Below, piece after piece: positions 24,295-34,400 of a stretch of 64,000 nt of DNA. The translations under genes were made by a program, and so were the position numbers. Positions within the stretch are counted from its first letter, which is position 1. Every line of letters starts with the position of its first letter. Where the stretch lies: positions 22,049,225-22,113,224 of the forward strand of contig OX387606.1 in NCBI GenBank assembly GCA_947568835.1, read 5' to 3'. The DNA is from Protonemura montana. Taxonomy: Eukaryota > Arthropoda > Insecta > Plecoptera > Nemouridae. The notes beneath the pieces were generated by a model. The model saw nothing but the letters and a program-made list of their open reading frames with translations, made no database searches and had not been told where the DNA came from.

Positions 24295-27200
24295 TCAGAC
24301 AAAATGGCTGGTCGTGTTGTCCACCATATTAGCGTCATCGCTCTGCTTGAGCGACATCTGGAACTGGAGGATCACGATGAGGTAGGTGCAGATGGTAGCC
24401 CCGGCCTGCAACACACGGTCCCGTGGACTGGTAGTCTCCGCTGTTGATAGCATCTTGGATGATCTCTTAATATACGTATGATTCAGGTGTGGGTGGTGAA
24501 GTCATTTGAACATTCCATTGAATTTGTGGGGTGCATGTAATTACCTACGATATGCATGGTAATCCAGTTGACGGTTGGATTGGATTGGATCTAGTTGGAT
24601 TTATTTTTGCTCCTATAAATGACCTGGGTCGACGTTTTGTCGGGTTAGGCACCGACATTTTCAGGACTGTGACATTTTTCCTCACAGAGTCTCCCATATT
24701 CAGAGCTGGAAAATGGCATTAACTCCACATCCAAGCAAAGCTATCTTTTCTACTAGAAGTCAACACCAAGTTATTCTGACCCTTGACTTGCACTCATCAT
24801 TAGCCAACCAGAGATCCAGATTTTCTCCTTTTCATCAAAAAAGATCCTGGTCTTAGGAAGAAAAGGTTCAGTGGCCTCCACCACAAACAACCTGCCCGTC
24901 CCAAGGCCCCCTGGAGTTGCAACCCACCGACTTAAAGAGGGCCCTGTCGACGGTGAAGAAGCCGCCGAGGCTGAGCTCTGCGTGGTTGTTGTAGATGCAC
25001 TGGAAGAACAGGTTCATCTGAAAACAGACCCACTGGTCAGTGACTGATTTATTATAAGGACATTCGGGGTTCGTGTCCTCGTTTGGGCACCAATTTTCTA
25101 AAAGTTAATAGTGTTCCTTGATAAATAAAAGCATTGCCCATCGCATTGCAATTTCAACCAGACTTTCCGCAGTGGTTTGTCATGGTCGACCCGGAGCTGG
25201 ATGGCTGTTTTCTGCACATACCTCGTGCATCGCCCGGCGGTCGAGGGTCAGCGTGTCCATGCGTTGCAGTTCCTCCTTCATCCCGGTCTTCACCTGCAAC
25301 AAGGAGGGCGTCTTGTTTCATGGTTGTCGATCGATTAGGGTGAGTTTGTTAGGTTAGGGCTTAGATAAAAGAATACGGGTTAGGTTAGGTTAGGTTAGGT
25401 TAGGTTAGGTTAGGTTAGGTTAGGTTAGGTTAGGTTAGGTTAGGTTAGGTTAGGCTAGGTTAGGTTAGGTTAGGCTAGGTTAGGTAAGGTTAGGTTAGGT
25501 TAGGTTAGGTTAGGTTAGGTTAGGTAAGGTTAGGTTAGGTTAGGTTAGGTTAGGTTAGGTTAGGTTAGGTTAGGTTAGGTTAGGTTAGGTTAGGTTAGGT
25601 TAGGTTAGGTTAGGTTAGGTTAGGTTAGGTTAGGTTAGGTTAGGTTAGGTTAGGTTAGGTTAGGTTAGGTTAGGTTAGGTTAGGTTAGGTTAGGTTTGGG
25701 CACACATGCCACGCCATGTTGATCAAACAGACAAGCTTTTGTTAGTATACTCTTAGACTTATGTCTACTTTATTTAAATTTAGCACTATTTTTGAAAAAA
25801 AAAATCTATTAAAATATGGGTTTTTGCTTAGCTCGCTACGCTCGTTGAAAATCTAAGTTTTAAAATATCAGCGTGTTTGGAGCAAACTGTTGTTGTGGGT
25901 TGGGATCAAGCTGGCCGAGATATTGGATCCAATGGCAAGAGAATGAAGACCGTCTTCCAACTGTTCGTGTCTTGCCAACTTTATTCACTCACATGACATT
26001 GACATTGACATTGACATTGACATTGACAGAGAGCAACATCCCACTACAGCACCTTACAGCGCTTGCATTGCAGCGATTTCCCTCCACCACCTCGTTGCAG
26101 CTCGCGCCAGTTGGGTTAAACACATGGTTAAACACTTTAGTGGCTTCATTTTTTTTTTTCAATTTTTTGGGTTTTTTTGTGAATAATATTTTATTGCTAT
26201 AGTAAAAATGGTCGAATATAATTGTGTTGTATTAATATTAAGCAAAACTGTTGAATAAACTAGTGGGATATATATTTCCCACTGATGCTCTGTTGTTGAA
26301 AAAAAAAATTATTCCAATAACGTTGCACAGCGATTAGAAAAGTGGGAAAAATTATCCACGCTGACCACGATTGGGGTTTTGTAATATTAGGTTAGGTTAG
26401 GTTAGGTTAGGTTCGAGGGACACTTGGTTCGCTTTCCCGATGCAGTGAATTATCGCTTCTTGTATGTTCTAAGTGCTGGAGGGTCGAGGTTCTGTCCCCG
26501 GGGAGGCCATCAAGTTGTCTGCAGCTACAACAGCAGCTGACACGTGCTGGTGCTTGCACTCTGACGCCCCAGGGTTGTCCAAACAATGAATCTCCAGTTC
26601 AATGCGGTCAAACTCCATGTCGATCTCGTCCTCCGGCTCTCCCAAGGCGAGCACAGTACACAGGTCGGCGTCGACCACCGGCTCGACTGGAGGCGTTGGC
26701 TCGGGTCCCTGCTTCGAGTCCCCGGCTGGTGAGAGGGGCACAGCACAGGCAGCGCCTAGCGCCAGCGACAGCTGAGCGGGAACACGGGGAAACTTTGAAA
26801 ACATGTCCATGGAGTGAAGTGGGTAATCATTGGGTTTATCGAACACCCCTTTCGAAAGAAAAAAGGAAGAAACAGAGAAAAAATTAAACTACGTTCATCT
26901 ACAAAGCAACTAAAATGTTGCGAAGCCCTCGTAATGAATAACTGGCAACAACTGTTTACTCACCACAAGCACCATCGTTTCCATGGCAACCGCGTAAAGA
27001 AGTCACAGTTTCACTTCTGCAGCACGCGAGACGTGTCTCATGCGCCGTGGAGTGATATGTCTTTGTTTTCGAACGCTAATGACTGCACTGTTACGTCAGA
27101 CATTAAAAGTCGATCAGGCGCTGGAGTCGACTTCGTGTCCATTCGATAGAAAACAAAAGTCGCTGTGTAAAGATTCACCGTCGACTTCTGTTTTGTCACC

Positions 27201-29759
27201 GAAGGAAATACTGCAGCTCTTCCAGGTTAACTCCGTCATATTGACAAGGTAGCAAAGCACAACCACGCGCCATCTTGATTCTCTCTTTGACCGTCACAGC
27301 CAGGCCAGCTAAGACGCTCCAGCCACGAACTCTTTCAGGGGCAGTGAGTTCGAATCCCGAGCCGTGAATAAGGAAAGCAGCGAACATAAGAGCTGGCCAT
27401 CTAACTGCTGAAACCTATCAGTAAACAATGCCCAAAACCTTACTTCAGAAATCAGAAGCAACGTTAAGTCGGTGGTCCACTTGGTGCTCTTCGATAAGAG
27501 TAGGCTACGTGCCGACACCAGGTTTCTCTCTAATTTCGGTTACACTCATCATCACCGACACCATTAGACCAGTGCCACGTGACCCGTTGTTAAAACAGTG
27601 CGTCGTCAAGCTTACCTCGTGTGTGACGGCAAACCCCTTGTTGCAGAGCAGATAGCAGGGTGTGACCGTGATGGCCGTGGCCACGATGTACAGCAGCATC
27701 AGGAGGGGCGATCTACTGGCGTCGATCGCTGTTGCTAGGAGTCCGTACAGAGAGATGGTGATGAGGTAGAGACCCAGCACCAGTTGCATGCCATAGGTGC
27801 GGCACACCGAGCTGGCTGTCGACTCGGCCAGGCACGACAGGTTCAGCCAGAGGTGGCGGTAGCGGTTCAGGGTGTCACTGCAGTCATTGCCGACAGTCTC
27901 CTCCTGGCAGGGAGGTTATGGAGTTCTCAGGACATGGGCTCTTATGGGCTCTTATGGGCTCTTATGGGCACACATGACCATTATACATATGACCTGTTCT
28001 GATCGGGAGAGAGGTTAGAGGGATAAAAGTTAAGTAACACTGCGCTGGGTTAGGTATAGGATGGGTGACCATCACACACATGACCAGTTCTGTTCGGGAG
28101 AGAGGTTGGAGGGATGAAAGTTAGTACAGCAACTTCACTCGCCTTGCTTATCAACTTCTCGGCAGCATGGATTTGTAGAGGAATCCTGTTTTTCACGTTG
28201 TACCGTCCTTCGGAAGGGACGTTAATCCGGTGGTCCCCTTGGTGCTCTTCGACAGGAGTAGGCTACGTGCCGGCACTGGGTCCTCATCATCATCCACTCA
28301 TTTACTGACGTCAGTAGACCAGTGCCACAGGGCCCGTTGTCAAAACAGTGCGTCGTTAAACACAATAGTCAATCAATTCTAGACTAGGTTAGGTTCGTCA
28401 TGACTCTCTCTATGACGTCCCTACCCGGAACCGCGCTGCGATTTGGCGTCCAGCGAAGACGACGGCGTCGCAGCTGAGCACCCAGTAATAGTTGCCCATC
28501 ACGATAAAGAGTAAGTTGATAAAGTTGGGTAACATCTTCCAGTAGGCGGGGAGCGGCGAGAAGAGCAGCGAGCTGGCTACACCGAAGATGGAGGAAGCCA
28601 GCAGGAGGACGACTTGGCGGCGGTAGGAGTCGAAGAATTGCAGGCGCGTGCGCGTTACCTCCTGGAAACGAGACTGCAAAAACAAAGCCCTTGATCTCTA
28701 ATGACCTGGATAGCGGTTGCCATGGAAAGACTTTGATGGCAAAGCCGACATCTTGAGAGTCTCTGATGTTCAGGTTCCTCAAAGAGACCGTGCTATTTAA
28801 AGTGTTTTCAACAATAGATTTCGTGGTGTTCACTGCTTTATTGGTCAAAATTGGTAAAATAAACAAGTGTTTTATCCAGTAAGTCCGGTAGGTTGTGCAT
28901 GATTGGTGCCCCCTCGGCAAGATCACCTGAAAGACGTCCCAGTCGTTGAGGTGGCCGGCGAACGTGTTGGCATCCTGCCACGTGGTCAGAGGCACGGTCA
29001 TGTAGAGCAGCAGCGTGCCGATGAACAACTGGTTGTATATGTTCGCGTTGAACTCGTCCCTCGTGGCTGACGACTGCGGCTTGGACAGCAGCTCGAAGAG
29101 GACGACGGCGAACAGCGTGAAGGTCGCCGCGTAGAGGACCGCCGAGTACAGGAAGGTGAAGGACCAGAACTTGAAAGCCCAGCCTGGAACATGTCAGCCC
29201 GGCTAGCTCAGTCGGTAGAGCACAAGACTCTTAATCTTGGGGTCGTGGGTTCGAGCCCCACGTTGGGCGATACTTTTTATTCTTGGGGATCGATCTTTTG
29301 TTATCTGATCAAGTATACGATTCAGCTGAAAAAACATTTGGTCGAGTTTTTCTTTTCGAGACACTTTTTAATTTATGATAATGATACCTCTCTTTAAAAA
29401 AGAATGCAGATTTTTTTTTAAATCCATCCAAATGGTTTAGGCAGGTTATTCTCACCCTCAGCTGCCCGGTAGATAGGCATCGCCCCCGTTTTCCTAAACA
29501 GAGCGCTCAGGAACCGGACGCTGTGGTGAAAGTTGTCGTCGACGCTGTCCTCCTGCGGCTGCGTCGGCAAGGCCTTGGTGCTCCTCAAGACGTACATGCT
29601 GACGGCCTCCTCGCTGAAGATGCTGATGGTGGAGTCGAGCTCGCTGACGACCTCGCTGACGATGGTGTTCTTCCTCCGAGCAACCTTGGGTGTCGTGAAG
29701 AGTCGCTCGGGCTTGCGCTTGGCTGCCCAAGCAGTCTTCAAGGCCAGCTTGGAGGTCAT
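24295..29759 (-). CDS. Gustatory-receptor-like gene GR-A (456 aa, seven exons)
   Basis: Predicted seven-transmembrane chemoreceptor of the arthropod gustatory receptor family, expected to be a ligand-gated cation channel in sensory-neuron membranes; ligand unknown. Exons: 29456-29759, 29183-28927, 28673-28425, 27903-27616, 25293-25222, 25017-24928 and 24405-24295 (TGA). The first intron is phase 1 and the other five phase 0; phase-0 introns near the C-terminus are typical of the family. Exon 1 is cytosolic N-terminus ending in FLSALFRKTGAMPIYR. Exons 2-4 hold paired hydrophobic segments. Exon 6 gives LSLGGFFTVDRALFKS. Exon 7 gives TYLIVILQF (residues 427-435), the intact TYxxxxxQF signature. 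Intron 4 (2.3 kb) carries the TTAGG array. It is more diverged from GR-B and GR-C than they are from each other. I see no frame break. Confidence 0.85.
24931..25848 (-). repeat. Parent segment of the duplication at 3589-4224
   Basis: Covers GR-A exon 6, intron 5, exon 5 and part of intron 4, including a tRNA-like element remnant (25060-25165, shared by both copies). Both copies end near AGCTCGCTACG. The parent is longer mainly because its TTAGG tract is expanded. Confidence 0.85.
25378..25695. repeat. Interstitial telomere-type (TTAGG)n array, about 63 units
   Basis: Almost perfect TTAGG units on the + strand with a few variants (TTAGGC, TAAGG). It lies inside GR-A intron 4, 84 bp from exon 5. 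A second short run of five units is at 26388-26412. Confidence 0.95.
25993..26030. repeat. (CATTGA)n microsatellite
   Basis: About six copies of the hexamer within GR-A intron 4. Confidence 0.9.
26469..26810 (-). CDS. Open frame nested in GR-A intron 4, unrecognised (113 aa)
   Basis: GC-rich, same strand as GR-A, starting from an ATG at 26810 (an earlier in-frame ATG lies at 26846). The first 28 or so residues look like a secretion signal (basic start, then QLSLALGAACAVPLS). The rest is acidic and proline-rich with three cysteines. It might be a small secreted protein, an exon of an unseen gene, or chance coding in a GC-rich patch. No family recognised. Confidence 0.25.
   Translation of the reverse strand: MDMFSKFPRVPAQLSLALGAACAVPLSPAGDSKQGPEPTPPVEPVVDADLCTVLALGEPEDEIDMEFDRIELEIHCLDNPGASECKHQHVSAAVVAADNLMASPGTEPRPSST
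27440..27612 (+). mobile_element. 5S-derived SINE, 5'-truncated
   Basis: Body and tail only (TGGTGCTCTTCGATAAGAGT through CAGTGCGTCGTCAA). Its tail runs to within about 5 bp of the GR-A exon 4 donor, on the strand opposite GR-A. Confidence 0.75.
27963..28378 (+). mobile_element. 5S-derived SINE in GR-A intron 3
   Basis: Shows the 5S-like head (TTAAGTAACACTGCGCTGGG), body (CCGTCCTTCGGAAGGGACGT) and tail (AGTGCGTCGTTAAACACAAT). Antisense to GR-A, with the tail about 45 bp from the exon 3 donor. Confidence 0.85.
28699..28890 (-). repeat. GTTGCCATGG intronic repeat, copy 1
   Basis: Diagnostic pieces are GATAGCGGTTGCCATGGAAA, GCCGACATCTTGAGAGT and TTTATTGGTCAAAATTGG. It lies in GR-A intron 2. 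Same family as 34805-35080, 37128-37350, 38935-39118 and 52553-52785. Confidence 0.7.
29197..29269 (+). tRNA. tRNA-Lys (anticodon CTT)
   Basis: A 73-nt cloverleaf. Acceptor stem GCCCGGC pairs with GTTGGGC, with G as discriminator. The D arm is GCTCAGTCGGTAGAGC. The anticodon stem CAAGA/TCTTG encloses CTCTTAA, with T33, anticodon CTT and A37 in place. The T arm contains GGGTTCGAGCCCC. A TTTTT terminator follows at about 29274. A and B boxes are intact, so it should be transcribed by RNA polymerase III. It reads opposite to GR-A and starts 13 nt beyond the acceptor boundary of GR-A exon 2, inside intron 1. The anticodon stem differs from the usual animal GAGAC-type stem by changes that keep all five pairs. 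Confidence 0.95.
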
Positions 29760-31493
29760 CTTAGTGGATCTCGACCTTTAGGACAACCGAAGGACGCTCT
29801 CTTGGAGTTGCTAACTGCGTACTGAGACGTTGAGTTTATTGGTCTAGTCAGAGTCTCGGCGCTAATGTTGACCAGCTAAAAATTAAAAATTACCGTCTAC
29901 CATTTTATTATTATGAACCATCTCAAAAATTGATGCCCAAACGGGGACTCGATCGGGATTTGAGGCCCCGTTTCATCTAAATATCGTCGATCATGTTGGT
30001 CGCCCAAAGATGGAGTCACCGTTGTATCGAGAGTTAAGAAATTTAATTTCGTTGTTTCTCGCAGATTACTCGCATTTGAGACTGGCTTACACTCAATTAA
30101 TCTGTATTAATACTAACCTCAACGATTGATAAACATGTATCGATATTTTGACTTGTAATTATTTAATTGTAGAGGTTTGTTAAAAAAGACGGCTGCAAGC
30201 GCCATCGGGTGGTCACTACCGTAGCTGGAGGCTGCAGTACTTTTAAAATTACTCACCGATTTCTCTTGGTAAGAACTGAAGAGCGTCTGAGAACAGTGCT
30301 ATGTCACTGGAACTGCTTGCTACCACGGCTTCAAACACGGCTTCAAAAGAATTTGGTAGTAGCCACACAATGAAGGGGTGGGAATGAAAGATGAACGGCG
30401 AGTTGCTGGCAGCCCAGTAATATATTAGATCTACTTATAAAAGTTAATGTCAGTGACAGATCGGTTTGCACGCAACTGTTTGTTTAGAAGCTGTTTCATA
30501 ATTAATGACATACGTGGACGTGTTGCGCTGACTGGATGTTGGTCGGTGTCTTCAATATTTTAACAATCGTGTCCGGGAAATTCATATGTCATTGGAACAA
30601 ACAAGTGTCATTATATTAGTTTCAAGTTGGCTTTAAGTTGGCAACAAACAAAAGACGACACGAATGGCCGTGAAAGACATGGGGTTCAAGCAGGAAGAGG
30701 AAACTCACTAAGATATTCCGAATTTTTTATTTAATTTTAGTTTTCTTTTTCTTTTTGCACACTTTGAAATTGAAAAAAAGGGCTACTTATTTATTGTAAT
30801 AAAACTACATTCAGAAAAAAAAAATTACAATTCACAATAATGACATTGACACTCTTTTACCATTCGCTAATCCTTAAAAAAAAAAAAAACTACTCACATT
30901 GCTTTGAAAACAATTTTTTTTTCCAGCGACTTTACTTTATTTGAAAGGATATTAAAAATGGCCGACGCTTCACCTTTTTGTTGTCCGTTTAGTGTCAATA
31001 ATTGACATTGGTTATCGGCATAAAAAACTTTTTCATATTTTATTCAAATTACACACGACAGCAGTGTTTGTCACAAAAGTGGCAAAAAAACCTTCAAATG
31101 TTGTATGGTAAAATATAAAGAAACTCATAAACGAAACGCATGCGCGTAAAAAGAAACGGCTGATGGACTGAAATAAGTCAGGGGTAAAATCCGTTACTTA
31201 ATAATAAAAAATAATTATAATAATCAGGGTTTTATATAATACTGCCAACATGTGGCTAAATTCTCCAATAAAAGTCATAAAAATAAGAAGGCCGAATGTC
31301 GGCCATGTTTGTTAGTGTTCCCCTGAAAATAGTATAGCAAATCACAGCCCTCTAGAGGCATTTCTGACATAAAGAGTTGAGAAAACAGATTCAAAGTCAA
31401 ACAAAGCTTTAAAGACCTTGTGTTCTCTAATGGACAAGAACTCCTATGGAGGTGAGACAAAGATTCTTAAAGACTGAGGTTAGACCAAGACCC
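29760..31493. other. Intergenic stretch between GR-A and GR-B
   Basis: Non-coding. A tRNA-like element remnant lies at 29908-29965 (GATGCCCAAACGGGGACTCG). It should hold the GR-A promoter just above 29759 and the GR-B 3' end just below 31494, but I cannot point to specific signals. Confidence 0.5.
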
Positions 31494-34400
31494 TCAGGGC
31501 GTTGATTCACTTGCGGTCGCTGAACGTGCGGCGGGGATCGAAGTCGGGTCCACGTCGCTCAGACTGAGTCCCATCTCAAACTGTACGATCACGACCAAGT
31601 AGGTCAGGATCGTGGCACAACACTGCAACATAGATCACAGCCATTGGTCCATTGGCTAACTTCGGTGATCTCGAGAGAACTGGTGTTTCCAACACGCCAA
31701 ACCATTCGGTCCAAGGATGCAAAGGATTTAAGGACACTCACCGACTTGAAGAGACCGCGGTTGACGGTGACGAATCCTCCTATGCTCAGGATGGGAGGGT
31801 TGGCTGCAACGCTCTGGAAGAAGAGGTTCACCTACAACGATAAGAAGAGGACATTCAGGGAGTCGAGGGACGGTGCCAAGTCTGCAACCTATCTCCCAAG
31901 ACCTTTTGCGCCAGGTCATGCTTACCTCCCGGACTGTGGTGCAGTCGTACTCCGGCGTGTTCAGACAATTTAGCTCGTTCAGGATACCGCCTCCAACCTG
32001 GAACATCGACCACCATAATCTACCTCCACCCAGAACGGACAGTAACGGCCAGTTTAAGACTAATCTCCAAAGTCATTGCCAATCACATCATTTTTTTTCC
32101 AACTTGACGCCGCTTTCTTACTTACCTTGGCGTTGTTAAACCTGCCAGCATTGGGAGTTGGTTCTCTGGTCAGGAATAAGATTATCCCTTCCATTCCATA
32201 GCCCCTTGGATCATTTAGTCTCAAAATCTACCGTCTCTCCCTAACACCAAGGTCCCCTATCTATATGCATTGTTCCTTTGGCTATGCAATCTGTAGGGCA
32301 TCGACAAAACAACCAAAACAACAGCGCTAATAAATTTACAAACTAGACTCGCGAACTTGTTTTCAATCCGACTGTCACATTTTAAGGAACATTTGGTGTG
32401 TTTTTAATTACCTCAATGACCTGGACAGACCCCTGGGTGCGCATGCGTGGAAAGGTTCGGTATACAAAGCTGCTACCTGGCTCGGGTATTTGTGCATTAT
32501 ATCGCGCGTCATTTGTTCATTCATATTTAGCTTCTGATGTCAAGAAAAACAAGTGTCAATTTACAGGAGAACTCACCAGGCCACGACACGGGTAATGTTC
32601 GCACACATGCGTTAACAAGCTTTGTGTTCATCTTAACTAGCTGCAGTGAATTAACTAAATGTAGTATTTAGAAATATTAAGCGAACTGTAGTCATTTTTT
32701 TTGCAAGAGAAAGCTATTTTTTAGCGTTGAAGTGCCGTAACTAGGGATTGTACTGCGCTAATAATGTTGAAACAAATTAAGTTCTACGCTGAAAACAAGC
32801 GCCAAGATACCCACCCATTGTTTTACAAGACGTATCTTCTCGTTTATTATTAGGAACACTAAAGACCTCTGAATAATTAGTGCTCAATATTATTTCTATT
32901 ATCAGGGTTCTTGTTAGTGTGTAATTAGTATTAGGTATTGGCGTTCCTAACAGTAAAGCTCTTTGTGCTTTGCAAGCATTTGCAATTGAAATCAGACTTC
33001 ACAGCTCGTGATTCCTGTTTACCAACAAAAGTTACGCTAACACCGGGTAAAGCACCCTCTGATCGTACCTTCTGTGTGACGCAATGCCCCATGTTGCAGA
33101 AGACGTAGAACGCCGTCACGGCGACTGCCGTCGCGATGAGGTACGGGGCGACGGCGTCGGACGAGGGGTGCACGCCCAACAAGCAGGACAACAAGCCGTG
33201 CACGGCGACCAGGATCAGGTAGAGTTCGGTGAGGGTGAAGACGCTCGAGGTCCGCGCGAGAGACGCCGCCGTGTTGCTGGACAGGCGACTCAGCGCCAGC
33301 CACAGGCGTCGGTAGTCTCTCAAGCGACGTCGCGGTGCGTCGCACGTCCGCATTCCGTCCTGACGCAAGGAGATGGGACAGGACAGATGCAGTTATGTCT
33401 GGGATTCCTTCTGATTGGTTGCTTTGTTGGATTTGAGTTCTGATGGCGTCGGTGAATAAATGGGTGATGATGAAGATAATAAACCTAGACTAGAAGGTGT
33501 GGGGGGAGAGCCCGGTGCCTATCCAACACGATCTTACGAGGACCGGTGTTTCCAACACGCCAAACTGTACGGTGGTCACCCATCCAATACCTGACTCAGC
33601 ACAGTGTTGCTTAACACACCAAACCGTTCATATTCTTACAAAAAAAAAACAGGAAACAATGTATAACAATTGTGACTGTTCATGAAATGGGAAAATCCTC
33701 CGTCTATCTTGTCCGAAATAATACCCCAGGTTGGGCAAATGATCTTGCTCAGACTGATCTAAGGGCAGCAGAGTTGCCTGCGCACGCGTACCGTGAAGCT
33801 ACCGTTGAGCTGTGCCGCGGCTTCGATGACGGCGTCGCAGCAGAGGATCCAGTAGGCGACGCTGAGCGCCGAGAAGACGACGCTGACGAGGTGTGGTAGA
33901 CGTTGCCAGATTTCCAGCTCCGGCGGCCCGAACAGAAGCAGCCCTGCGCCGATCAGTCCAGTCATTCCCACGGCAACCATCAGCTGCGTCATGCGAGTGT
34001 CCTTCACGCGCAGCCGCCGACCTGTAGTGCACAGGAACAACTCCTGCACAGACCGGAAGGAGATGATTCAACCTCGCTGGGATAAAAAAAAACTACCATA
34101 ACTACCATGTTCAACAGTTTTCGCGAAAGAATAAGGTACTCGGACCAAAGAACTTTGGCTGGTGGTCCCCTTGTTGCTCTTCGACAAGAGTAGGCTACGT
34201 GCCAGCACCGAGTTTCCCCTCCAATCTTCTAGACTAGGTTAGGTTCAGCATCATCAATTCACTCACCGACGCTATTATACTAGTGCAACATGGCACTTAG
34301 TCAAAACATTGCGTCGTTAAACATCACTAATTAACGCCAGATTTCTCACTGTGCATACAAACTCAACTGGCTAGCAGTTTCGAATGGTGCCGCAGGAGAA

